Shown in pieces: positions 1 through 7,126 of a DNA stretch of 64,000 nucleotides. The notes under the pieces were generated by a model. That model was not told the DNA's origin and made no database searches. It saw nothing but the letters and a program-made list of their open reading frames with translations. Origin of the DNA: Solirubrobacteraceae bacterium (GTDB lineage: Bacteria > Actinomycetota > Thermoleophilia > Solirubrobacterales > Solirubrobacteraceae); the NCBI GenBank assembly GCA_030681525.1, contig JAUXSD010000084.1, positions 30,409 through 94,408 of the forward strand. The letters run 5' to 3'. The translations under genes were made by a program, and so were the position numbers. How positions within the stretch are numbered: position 1 is the stretch's first letter; every line of letters begins with the position of its first letter.

Positions 1-2118
1 GTCGCGCCGCCGGACGGGCTCCAGCCGGACGGCGAGCGCCTTGAGCTCGGGCTGCTTCGAGGTCGGGTCGACCGCGCCGATCGTCAGCGAGTTGAGCACG
101 CCCGCGCCGGCCACGGCGTGCTTGGCGCCCCAGTGAAAGGGGACGAACGCGACGCCCGGCGGCAGCGTGTCGTCGAGCGCGACCGGCACCCGCAGCTCGC
201 CGCGCCGCGAGACGACCCGCACGAGGTCGCCCTCGGCGAGGCCCGCGACCCCCGCGTCGTGCGGGTGGCAGGACAGCGTCGCCTGCCCGGCCGACGCCAG
301 CAGCGTGGGGGAGTGGCCGGTTCGCGTCATCGTGTGCCACTGGTCGGCGACGCGGCCGGTCGTCAGCAGCAGCGGGAAGTCGGCGTCGGGCGTCTCGGCG
401 GGGTCGGCGTGCGGTGTCGGGGCAAAGCGCGCGCGACCGTCCGGCGTCGGGAAGCGGCGGTTCTCGTAGAGGCGGACGGTGCCCTCGTGCTCGCCGACGG
501 GCAGCGCGGGGCAGGGCCACTGGACGCCGCCCTCGCGGCGCAGTCGCTCGTGTGAGACGCCGGTCATGTCGCACGGCCGCCCGGCCGTGCAGGCCGCGAA
601 CTCGTCGAACACCGCGGCGCTGTCGCGCCAGGCGAAGGCGTCGCCGTAGCCGAGGTGACGCGCCAGCGCGGCGACGATCTCCCAGTCCGGCTTGGCCTCG
701 CCGGGCGGGGCGACGGCGCGCCGCACGAGCCCGATCCGCCGCTCGGAGCTCGTCATCGCGCCCTGCTTCTCCGGCCAGGCGGCGGCCGGCAGCACGGCGT
801 GGGCGAGGGCGGAGGTCTCCGTCGGATGGTGCGGGTCCTGCACCACGACGAGCTCGGCGCGCTCGAGCGCGGCGCGCGCGCGCTGGCCGTCGGGCAGCGA
901 CACGAGCGGGTTGGTGGCCATGACCCAGACCGCCTTGACCTTGCCGCTCTCCAGCGCCTCGAAGAGCTCGACCGCCGGCAGCCCCGGCGTCGGCGAGATC
1001 CGCCCGGCCGGCACGCCCCAGTGCGCCTCCATCGCGGCGCGGTCCTCGGCCACCGCGACCTGGCGATAGCCCGGCAGCAGCTGCGACAGGCCGCCGGTCT
1101 CGCGCCCGCCCATCGCGTTGGGCTGGCCGGTGAGCGACAGCGGCCCGGTGCCGGGGCGGCCGATCTGCCCGCCGGCCAGGCAGAGGTTGATGAGCGCGCG
1201 GTTCTTCAGCGTGCCGACCGTCGACTGGTTGGCGCCCATCGACCACAGCGCCATCGCGGCGCCCGCGCCGGCAAACCGATGCGCGGCCTGCTCGATGAGC
1301 GCGGCGTCGACGCCACAGACCGCCGCGGCACGGGCCGCGGGCCACTCGCGCGCGACCGCGCGGGCCTCCTCCCAGCCGCTCGTGTGGCGCGCGACGAAGC
1401 TCTCGTCGAGGAGCCCGTCGCGGTCGACGACGTGCAGCAGCGCGTTCAGCAGCGCGAGGTCGGTGCCCGGCCGCACCGGTAGGTGCAGGTCGGCGCCCTT
1501 GGCGGTCGGCGTGCGGCGCGGGTCGGCGCAGATGACGAACGCGCCCTCGGCCTGGCGGTCGCGGATGCGCCCCCAGAGGATCGGGTGGCAGGCGGCGGTG
1601 TTCGTCCCGAGCAGCAGGAAGCAGTCGGCCAGCGCGATGTCGGCGTAGGCCGGCGGCGGGCCGTCGAAGCCGAACGCGCCGCTGTAGCCGGCCACCGCCG
1701 AGGACATGCACAGGCGCGAGTTGGAGTCGACGTTGTTCGTGCCCAAGAAGCCCTTGGCGAGCTTGTTGATCGCGTAGTAGTCCTCGGTCAGCAGCTGACC
1801 GGAGATGTAGAACGCGACCGCGTCGGGCCCGTGCTCATCGACGATCGATCGCAGCCTGCCGGCGAGCGTGCCGAGCACGTCCTCCCAGCCGCGCGGCTCG
1901 AAGCGCGCGTCGCGGTCGGCGCGGTACAGCGGCATGGTCGCGCGGTCGGGCGCGGCGACGGCGAACGGCAGGCCGAGCGGCTTGCGGCATGTGCGCCCGC
2001 GGTTGGCGGGGTGGTTGGGGTCGCCGCGAACCGCCTTCAGACCGCCGTCGTCGTCGACGTCGGCCAGCAGGCCGCAGCCGACGCCACAGTACGGGCACTG
2101 GGTCGGGGTGGTCTGCAC
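1..2118 (-). CDS. nasA: assimilatory nitrate reductase catalytic subunit (3' end cut by window)
   Basis: Molybdopterin oxidoreductase that would reduce nitrate to nitrite in the cytoplasm. Translation from a GTG at 2118 begins a few residues before the N-terminal 4Fe-4S motif QCPYCGVGCGLL, with the fourth cysteine in GRTCRKPLG. Later stretches NNVDSNSRLCMSSAV, LLLGTNTAACHP and GQPNAMGGRETGGL are typical of the NasA/formate dehydrogenase group. 706 codons are visible and the frame is still open at base 1, with the molybdopterin-dinucleotide domain nearly complete, so little is missing. No strong ribosome site precedes the start. Paired half-sites at 2165-2181 may be a GlnR-like operator. moeA and a glutamine synthetase operon nearby fit nitrate assimilation; formate dehydrogenase is the main alternative. 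Confidence 0.85.
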   Translation of the reverse strand, partial: MQTTPTQCPYCGVGCGLLADVDDDGGLKAVRGDPNHPANRGRTCRKPLGLPFAVAAPDRATMPLYRADRDARFEPRGWEDVLGTLAGRLRSIVDEHGPDAVAFYISGQLLTEDYYAINKLAKGFLGTNNVDSNSRLCMSSAVAGYSGAFGFDGPPPAYADIALADCFLLLGTNTAACHPILWGRIRDRQAEGAFVICADPRRTPTAKGADLHLPVRPGTDLALLNALLHVVDRDGLLDESFVARHTSGWEEARAVAREWPAARAAAVCGVDAALIEQAAHRFAGAGAAMALWSMGANQSTVGTLKNRALINLCLAGGQIGRPGTGPLSLTGQPNAMGGRETGGLSQLLPGYRQVAVAEDRAAMEAHWGVPAGRISPTPGLPAVELFEALESGKVKAVWVMATNPLVSLPDGQRARAALERAELVVVQDPHHPTETSALAHAVLPAAAWPEKQGAMTSSERRIGLVRRAVAPPGEAKPDWEIVAALARHLGYGDAFAWRDSAAVFDEFAACTAGRPCDMTGVSHERLRREGGVQWPCPALPVGEHEGTVRLYENRRFPTPDGRARFAPTPHADPAETPDADFPLLLTTGRVADQWHTMTRTGHSPTLLASAGQATLSCHPHDAGVAGLAEGDLVRVVSRRGELRVPVALDDTLPPGVAFVPFHWGAKHAVAGAGVLNSLTIGAVDPTSKQPELKALAVRLEPVRRRD

Positions 2119-2164
2119 TGCTCTGCAGCCTGCTGGGAGGCGGTTTCCCGAACAGGTCGGATCG

Positions 2165-2181
2165 ATGAACGCTCTGTGAAC
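2165..2181 (-). promoter_or_regulatory. candidate GlnR-like operator upstream of nasA
   Basis: Read on the minus strand, GTTCAC and GTTCAT form direct repeats exactly 11 bp apart, 47-63 bp before the nasA start. The reverse of the site upstream of glnA (GTTAAC-n5-GTTCAC at 5053-5069) has the same form. OmpR-family regulators such as GlnR bind tandem half-sites with about one helical turn spacing. Assignment to the regulator at 6452 is inferred. Confidence 0.4.
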
Positions 2182-2247
2182 GTGGTGCTGGCGCGCCGGG
2201 TGCGCAATCGCACCGTGTGCGCCAGGACCGGCCGGCGCGGGCGGGGG

Positions 2248-2628
2248 TCAGCGGACCGCGACGTAGGCGTGGGCGTCCTCGATCACGCCTGCCACCTCGT
2301 CCCAGTCGACCTCGGGCAGGTCCAGCCGCAGGCCGACCCAGCCGCGGTGACCGACGTACGGCGGCACGAAGAAGCGCTTCGGCGCGCCGCTGACGAGTGC
2401 CTCCTGCAGCTCCCTTGGGCCGGCCGCCCAGAGGCACAGCCGCCCCTCGCCCCACTCGCGCTCGTCGTGCACCGACGCAAACGTGCGCCCCCGCCGGCCC
2501 TCGCCGTTGAAGAACGTCGGCGAGCCGTGCGACAGGCGCTCGACGACGCCCGGCAGGGCGAGGGCGATCGGGCGGATGAGCTGCGTCGCGGCCTCCAGCC
2601 GGGGCGTGCTGACGATGGGATGGGTCAT
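2248..2628 (-). CDS. MmcQ/YjbR (DUF419) family protein
   Basis: A 126-residue cytoplasmic protein. Its shape matches the YjbR fold: an N-terminal helix, LPGVVERLSHGSPTFF, a basic strand region, then FFVPPYVGHRGWVGLRLD and a C-terminal EDAHAYVAVR. The family has a CyaY-like fold and is often called DNA-binding, but its biochemical role is not established. I chose the ATG at 2628 (MTHPIVST) because the 12 residues upstream are not family-like. It stands alone between nasA and a tiny membrane ORF. Confidence 0.8.
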   Translation of the reverse strand: MTHPIVSTPRLEAATQLIRPIALALPGVVERLSHGSPTFFNGEGRRGRTFASVHDEREWGEGRLCLWAAGPRELQEALVSGAPKRFFVPPYVGHRGWVGLRLDLPEVDWDEVAGVIEDAHAYVAVR

Positions 2629-2766
2629 GGCGCCGAGCCTGCCAGTCCGTGGCCGCGCCGACAACCGGGCCGGTGTGGCGACCGGCGGCGCGCCACTTTC
2701 GTGATCTGCGCGCCCGCAGGCGTCGTAGCGGGCTGACGAAAGGCCGACAACAACTGGGGGTCCGTC

Positions 2767-2862
2767 ATGGAAGTCTCGAACATCGGAATCGCACTGCTCG
2801 CCATCGTCGCCGTGATGGTCGTCGTGATGGTCGTGACCGTCGGTTTCGGCTCGTCGGTCTGA
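2767..2862 (+). CDS. 31-residue single-pass membrane peptide
   Basis: ATG to TGA encodes a 31-residue peptide: MEVSNIGIA, then a continuous hydrophobic stretch (residues 7-27, rich in Val, Met, Ala and Ile), ending GFGSSV. This is the size and composition of one transmembrane helix with no charged residue after Glu2. A G-rich run (tggggg) lies about 8 nt before the ATG. It fills a gap between two minus-strand genes and is too short for normal gene callers. No homologue is recognised; it could be a chance ORF, but the uninterrupted helix argues for a real product. Confidence 0.45.
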   Translation: MEVSNIGIALLAIVAVMVVVMVVTVGFGSSV

Positions 2863-2880
2863 CGCGCTCGCGCGCGCAGG

Positions 2881-3312
2881 TCAGTCGCCGGCCAGCTCGG
2901 GCGGCAGCGCCTTCGGGCCGTCCGGGTACATCCACGCGAGCTGGTCGGGCGTCATGTCGAGCGTGTTGGCCGGCTCCGGCGGCGTCCCGACGACGAGCCA
3001 CAGCGTGTCCTCGTCGGTGTCGTTGAACACCTGGCGAACCACGTCGGGCTCTACGAGCACGGTCGACAGCGGCGCCAGCGTGAGCGGCTCGTCGTCGCCG
3101 ATCCGCATCCGCCCGGTGCCCTCGAGCACGACGTAGAGCTCGGTCTGGGTCGTGTGGCGATGGCGGGTCGACGCCTGGCCCGGGGTCAGGCGCCAGAAGC
3201 GCGCGGCGAGCGTCGCGGCCTCGAGCTGCTTGCCGAGGTCGGTGTTGAGCACGCCCATCTGGTTGGACGGGCGCCAGAAGGCGTCGTCGGCGGGCAGGAC
3301 GCGGGCGGCCAT
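2881..3312 (-). CDS. cupin-domain protein
   Basis: A 143-residue single-domain cupin. Motif 1 is visible as RHRHTTQTELYVVLEGTGRM and motif 2 as VLVEPDVVRQVFNDTDED, so the metal-binding histidines of motif 1 (RHRH) are present, while the usual motif-2 His is not obvious. The C-terminal tail (LDMTPDQLAWMYPDGPKALP) is longer than in minimal cupins. Substrate unknown. A TAGCAT hexamer 8 nt before the ATG supports this start and a leaderless transcript. A second, unrelated cupin lies at 26822. Confidence 0.75.
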   Translation of the reverse strand: MAARVLPADDAFWRPSNQMGVLNTDLGKQLEAATLAARFWRLTPGQASTRHRHTTQTELYVVLEGTGRMRIGDDEPLTLAPLSTVLVEPDVVRQVFNDTDEDTLWLVVGTPPEPANTLDMTPDQLAWMYPDGPKALPPELAGD

Positions 3313-3320
3313 GAACCCAG

Positions 3321-3326
3321 ATGCTA
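3321..3326 (-). promoter_or_regulatory. -10 element (TAGCAT), leaderless cupin gene
   Basis: TAGCAT on the minus strand, 8 nt before the ATG at 3312, with no Shine-Dalgarno sequence between. Confidence 0.5.
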
Positions 3327-3453
3327 AGCCTCACGCGAGCGGGAAGGCGGCGGCGGCTACGACAAGCGGCCAGCACGCACCGGATGGCCGGGAGCGCCAT
3401 CGCCGGTGCCGTAGGTTGGACGCACTGTCTTTGATCGCCGCGGCGATCCGGAG

Positions 3454-4416
3454 GTGTTCGGACTGGACTTCTACTTCGATGCGAACGACGCGACGGCTAT
3501 CGGCGAGCTGCGCCGCGAGCTCGGCCAGTACTTTCGCCGCCACGCCGCGCCGGACTCCGACGTCGAGGGTGCCGACCTCGCCCTGAGCGAGCTGCTGTCC
3601 AACGCCGTGCGGCACGCACCGGGACCGGCCTGGGTGCACGTCGACTGGAGCGAGCGGCGCCCCCGCGTGGAGATCCACGACCTCGGGCCCGGCTTCACGC
3701 TGCCGATCGCGGCTCCAGAGGATCCGCGGGCTCCGGGCGGCCGCGGGCTGATGCTCGTCTCGCACGTCACCGACGACCTGGCGTCCGCGGCCAAGCGCGC
3801 CGGCGGCAGCAAGGTCACGGCGCGGATGCCCGTGCAGCGCAGCGTCGAGCGCAGCCTGGACCCGCCGCGCCAGCGGCGCGGGGCCCTGCCGGCCCCAGAG
3901 GAGGCCGCCGCCGACGGCACGTTCGCGCGGGAGCCGTTTCTGCGCGCGCTCGTCGTGCAGCTCGCCCACGCCGTCGAGCGCCAGTCCGGTCCGGCCGCGG
4001 CCGAGGCGGCGGTGGCGCAGGTCGGCGCCGACGTCGGCGGGCGGATGGAGGACGAGTACCGCCGCGCGCGCGACGTCGTCGGCGACCTCGAGCCGGCGCA
4101 GATCGCCGACCTCTACGTGCGCCTGAAGGCGGCGATCGGCGGCGACTTCTACGTCATCGAGGCCGACGCGGACAAGATCGTGCTCGGCAACCGCCGCTGC
4201 CCGTTCGGCGACGCCGTCACCCGCGCGCCCGGGCTGTGCCGCATGACGTCGAGCGTGTTCGGCGGCATCGCCGCGCGCAACAGCGGCGGGGCCGCGGTCG
4301 TGCTCGAGGAGCGGATCGCCGTCGGCGACCCCGAGTGCCGCGTCGTCGTCTGGCTCGGCCCGGACAAGCGCGGGCGCTGGGAGACCGCCCACGACTACGC
4401 GCCGCGCGACGGTTGA
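3454..4416 (+). CDS. HATPase (anti-sigma kinase-like) fused to a MetOD1-like sensor/output domain
   Basis: 320 residues. Residues 1-130 form a GHKL ATPase of the RsbW/SpoIIAB type: N-box DLALSELLSNAVRHAP, G1 box EIHDLGPGF, G2 box GGRGLMLV. Residues about 165-310 resemble the methanogen output domain MetOD1, with Cys-containing NRRCPFGDAV and RAPGLCRMTSSVFGGIAA, then RIAVGDPECRVVVWL. The GTG start at 3454 is the first possible one after an in-frame stop at 3412, though the GGAG just before it is too close to serve as a good ribosome site. No anti-anti-sigma or sigma gene is adjacent. It probably phosphorylates or sequesters a partner in response to a signal sensed by the C-terminal domain; that role is inferred. 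Confidence 0.7.
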   Translation: MFGLDFYFDANDATAIGELRRELGQYFRRHAAPDSDVEGADLALSELLSNAVRHAPGPAWVHVDWSERRPRVEIHDLGPGFTLPIAAPEDPRAPGGRGLMLVSHVTDDLASAAKRAGGSKVTARMPVQRSVERSLDPPRQRRGALPAPEEAAADGTFAREPFLRALVVQLAHAVERQSGPAAAEAAVAQVGADVGGRMEDEYRRARDVVGDLEPAQIADLYVRLKAAIGGDFYVIEADADKIVLGNRRCPFGDAVTRAPGLCRMTSSVFGGIAARNSGGAAVVLEERIAVGDPECRVVVWLGPDKRGRWETAHDYAPRDG

Positions 4417-4424
4417 GTCGGGTT

Positions 4425-4934
4425 GTGTCCGCCGTCAGCCCAATCCCGACCGACTCGTTCCGTGCTGCCACCTTCGCACGCACTCGGCTTGGGTCTGTAG
4501 ATCCGAAGCGCCACCGCAGTTCGGGATTACACCGCGCGCTGTGGCGGGCGCACTACTCGTCACGCCACAAGGGGACGCTGCGGCGCGCCCCGCGCTATGT
4601 CGAGGAACGCATTGAGGCCCTGCTCGATGGGCGACTCAGCCGCGACGAAGTAGACCGGTGGGCGGCGCAATCGGTCGCTGCGCAAGGCGATCCCGGAGTA
4701 GACGACGAGGCCGTGTGGGAGGCGTTGACGCGGCTGTACGGGATCGACATGCGGCACGGACCCGGCGAAGCTTTCCTCGTTGATGACGACGGGCTGCGCG
4801 AGTGGCTCGACCAACTTAGGCGCTGCGCCCGCAGAGGCATCAGGACTACCAGCGGGCTGAAGCTATGGCACCAATTCCCCGGTATTCGGGGAATAGCTGC
4901 CAACGGCCAACCCCGCTTGACCGGTCCGAATTGA
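4425..4934 (+). CDS. hypothetical protein, possibly 3'-altered by a repeat
   Basis: An open frame from a GTG at 4425 whose middle looks genuine: RYVEERIEALLDGRLSRDEV followed by DDEAVWEALTRLYGIDM and LREWLDQLRR, an all-helical acidic fold seen in small actinobacterial proteins of unknown function. Base composition is less GC-biased than its neighbours. The last 25 codons run straight through the nested hairpin at 4866-4902 (LWHQFPGIRGIAANGQ), so the native stop may have been lost when the repeat arrived. The N-terminal 40 residues look non-native, so the true start is uncertain. A degraded gene is a fair alternative. Confidence 0.45.
   Translation: MSAVSPIPTDSFRAATFARTRLGSVDPKRHRSSGLHRALWRAHYSSRHKGTLRRAPRYVEERIEALLDGRLSRDEVDRWAAQSVAAQGDPGVDDEAVWEALTRLYGIDMRHGPGEAFLVDDDGLREWLDQLRRCARRGIRTTSGLKLWHQFPGIRGIAANGQPRLTGPN
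4866..4902 (+). repeat. nested hairpin element (37 nt)
   Basis: Outer arms TGGCA/TGCCA, 6-nt sides CCAATT and AATAGC, inner stem CCCCG/CGGGG, loop GTATT. This is the geometry of the hairpins near 43 and 63 kb. It closely resembles the copy at 63672-63708 (shared TGGCACCAA and TCCCCG). Confidence 0.65.
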
Positions 4935-5052
4935 GATCCCGCAGAGGGCCGCCATGCGGACCCGGCGCCGCACCCGCAATTCGGAAATGGGTCGACGGAA
5001 TTCGGGATGAACCGGTGGAAATTCGGGGATCGGTTGACGAACGACCGGTTGT

Positions 5053-5069
5053 GTGAACGGCGCGTTAAC
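5053..5069 (+). promoter_or_regulatory. candidate GlnR-like operator upstream of glnA
   Basis: GTGAAC and GTTAAC are exactly 11 bp apart, with a weaker third block GCCAAA 11 bp further on. The same arrangement (ATGAAC-n5-GTGAAC on the plus strand) is upstream of nasA. It lies 76-92 bp before the glnA start. Confidence 0.4.
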
Positions 5070-5131
5070 GACTCGCCAAACTGGCGGGTGAGGTTGGACT
5101 GAGGGCTAAAGACAGGCTCGTGGCCTGGCCA

Positions 5132-5137
5132 TACGGT
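5132..5137 (+). promoter_or_regulatory. -10 element (TACGGT), glnA
   Basis: TACGGT 7 nt before the GTG start of glnA at 5145; no ribosome binding site in between, so the transcript is predicted to be leaderless. Confidence 0.5.
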
Positions 5138-5144
5138 CCAGGGC

Positions 5145-6455
5145 GTGACCTCTGCAAGGGAAGAATTCGTGCTGCGCACGGTCGAGGAGCGGGGCGTGAA
5201 GTTCATCCGCCTCTGGTTCATCGACGTGCTCGGCCTGCTCAAGAGCATCTCGATCCCCGTCTCCGAGCTCGACTCGGCGCTGCAGGACGGCGTCGGGCTG
5301 GACGGGTCGTCGCTGGAGGGCGCCTCGCGGCTGCGCGAGCACGACGTCATCGCCCACCCGGACCCGCGCACGTTCCAGGTCCTGCCGTGGCGGCCGGACT
5401 CGATCGTCGCGCGGATGTTCTGCGACGTGCGCCAGCCCGACGACGGCCCGTTCGGCGGCGACTCGCGCGCCACGCTGCGTCGCGCGCTGGAACACGCCGC
5501 GGCGCTGGGATACACGATGCAGGTCGGCTGCGAGGTCGAGTTCTTCATCTTCGCCCCGCTGGGCGCCAACGGCGCCAAGCCGACGACGCTCGACGACGGC
5601 GCGTACTTCGACCTCACGCCGCTGGACGTCGGCAGCGACTTTCGCCGCCGCACCATCGACTACCTCGAGCAGATGGGGATCCCGGTCAAGGCCTCGCACC
5701 ACGAGGTCGCGCCGTCGCAGCACGAGATCCAGCTCGCCCACACCGACGCGCTGTCGATGGCCGACGCCGTCACGACGTTCCGCCTCGCCGTCAAGGAGGC
5801 CGCGCACGAGCTCGGCGCCTACGCGACGTTCATGCCCAAGCCGCTGGCCGAGCATCCGGGCAGCGGGATGCACCTGCACATCTCGCTCTTCCAGGGCGAG
5901 CGCAACGCGTTCTACGACCCCGAACCGGAGCAGCCCCTGTCGCCGACCGGGCGCGCGTTCCTGGCGGGCGTCCTGGCTCACGCGGGCGAGCTGACCGCGG
6001 TCACCAACCAGTGGATCAACTCCTACCGGCGCCTGGCCACCGGCTTCGAGGCGCCCGACTACGTCAGCTGGACGCGGCGCGGCGCGGCGGCCCTCGTGCG
6101 CGTGCCGTCGCGCCGTCCCGGCCGCGCGGAGAGCACGCGCTTCGAGCTGCGCTCGCCCGATCCCGCCTGCAACCCGTACATGGTGCTCGCGCTCGTGCTC
6201 GCCGCCGGGCTGCGCGGGGTCGAGCGCGGCTACGAGCTGCAGGCCGAGTCGATCGACGACGACCCGGGCGGCGCGGCCCGGCTGCCGCTGGACCTGCGCG
6301 AGGCGACCGACCTCTTCGCGGCCTCCGAGCTCGCCCGCGAGACGCTCGGCGACCGGCTCGTCGACGTCTTCGTCGCCAACAAGCGCCGCGAGCTCGACGA
6401 CGAGCGCCGCGCCGTCACCGAGTTTGACCGCGGCCGCTATCTGAGGCTGCTGTGA
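5145..6455 (+). CDS. glnA: type I glutamine synthetase
   Basis: 436 residues. Makes glutamine from glutamate, ammonia and ATP in the cytoplasm. Beta-grasp N-domain with GVGLDGSSLEG and catalytic motifs CEVEFFIF, SQHEIQLAH, GSGMHLHISLF and STRFELRSPDPACNPYM are all present. The length and the absence of the NLYDLP adenylylation loop place it in the GSI-alpha group, so control is more likely transcriptional than by adenylylation. It starts at a GTG after a -10 hexamer. Its stop overlaps the next gene by 4 nt (GTGA), giving tight coupling to the GlnR-like regulator. A gamma-glutamylpolyamine synthetase role cannot be excluded. Confidence 0.85.
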   Translation: MTSAREEFVLRTVEERGVKFIRLWFIDVLGLLKSISIPVSELDSALQDGVGLDGSSLEGASRLREHDVIAHPDPRTFQVLPWRPDSIVARMFCDVRQPDDGPFGGDSRATLRRALEHAAALGYTMQVGCEVEFFIFAPLGANGAKPTTLDDGAYFDLTPLDVGSDFRRRTIDYLEQMGIPVKASHHEVAPSQHEIQLAHTDALSMADAVTTFRLAVKEAAHELGAYATFMPKPLAEHPGSGMHLHISLFQGERNAFYDPEPEQPLSPTGRAFLAGVLAHAGELTAVTNQWINSYRRLATGFEAPDYVSWTRRGAAALVRVPSRRPGRAESTRFELRSPDPACNPYMVLALVLAAGLRGVERGYELQAESIDDDPGGAARLPLDLREATDLFAASELARETLGDRLVDVFVANKRRELDDERRAVTEFDRGRYLRLL

Positions 6456-7126
6456 GCGACGCCTGGATCTATGGCGACCAGGGCTCCGAGACGACCTCGC
6501 GGCTGCTCGCGGAGCTCGGCTTCAGCCCGCACCGCGTGGCCGCCAACGGCACGCTGCGACCGCCGCAGGGCGAGTCGCGCACGCCGGCGCTCGCGCTCGT
6601 GCTCTCGACCGGCTCCGAGCAGCCCTCCTGCGCGGAGATCTGCGCGCGGCTGGCCGCCGACGAGGAGCTCGCCGAGGTGCCGGTCATCGTCTCGCTGCCG
6701 GCCGACGGGCTCGGCGCCGGCGTCGGCGTGGCGGAGGGCCACGAGCTGCTCATCGAGCCGTTCACCGCCGAGGAGCTGCAGGCGCGGATCGCGCGCGCGC
6801 GCCGCGCCGTCAACGGCATCGACCACGACGACATCGTGCGCGTCGGCGGCCTGGAGATGAACCTCGCGACCTACCAGGTGGCGATCGACGGGCGGCCCGT
6901 GGACTTCACGTTCATGGAGTACGAGCTGCTGAAGTTCCTCGTCACCCACCCGCGGCGCGTCTTCTCACGCGAGGCGCTGCTCAACCGGGTGTGGGGCTAT
7001 GACTACTACGGCGGCGCGCGCACGGTCGACGTGCACGTGCGCCGCGTCCGCGCGAAGCTCGGCAGCGAGCACGCCGCCCGGATCAAGACGGTCCGCAGCG
7101 TCGGCTACCGCTGGGAGAGCACGTGA
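6452..7126 (+). CDS. GlnR-like OmpR-family regulator with degenerate receiver
   Basis: 224 residues. The N-terminal half has a receiver-like fold, but the strand that should end in the phospho-acceptor reads ALALVLSTGSEQ, with no Asp, and the acidic pocket at the N-terminus is missing. The C-terminal winged helix is intact: FTFMEYELLKFLVTHPRRVF, then RTVDVHVRRVRAKLG and VRSVGYRWES. Phosphorylation-independent OmpR proteins of this build include actinobacterial GlnR, the master regulator of nitrogen assimilation. Its overlap with glnA (4 nt) and nearness to nasA support that role, and the paired 11-bp half-sites at 2165 and 5053 are its likely targets. Calling it the true GlnR orthologue is inference. 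Confidence 0.7.
   Translation: MSDAWIYGDQGSETTSRLLAELGFSPHRVAANGTLRPPQGESRTPALALVLSTGSEQPSCAEICARLAADEELAEVPVIVSLPADGLGAGVGVAEGHELLIEPFTAEELQARIARARRAVNGIDHDDIVRVGGLEMNLATYQVAIDGRPVDFTFMEYELLKFLVTHPRRVFSREALLNRVWGYDYYGGARTVDVHVRRVRAKLGSEHAARIKTVRSVGYRWEST

Larger units (their letters stand above)
4935..5144. other. intergenic region upstream of glnA
   Basis: No gene seen. It holds scattered ATTCGGG-type short repeats (near 4979, 4999 and 5020), the candidate operator at 5053-5069, a weak hairpin (ACTCGCCA AAC TGGCGGGT, 5071-5089) and the glnA -10 element. Confidence 0.5.

Noticed and set aside
118..2736. Plus-strand frames opposite nasA
   Set aside because: The minus strand encodes molybdopterin oxidoreductase motifs throughout.
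5071..5089. Terminator before glnA
   Set aside because: Stem ACTCGCCA/TGGCGGGT is weak and no T-tract follows.
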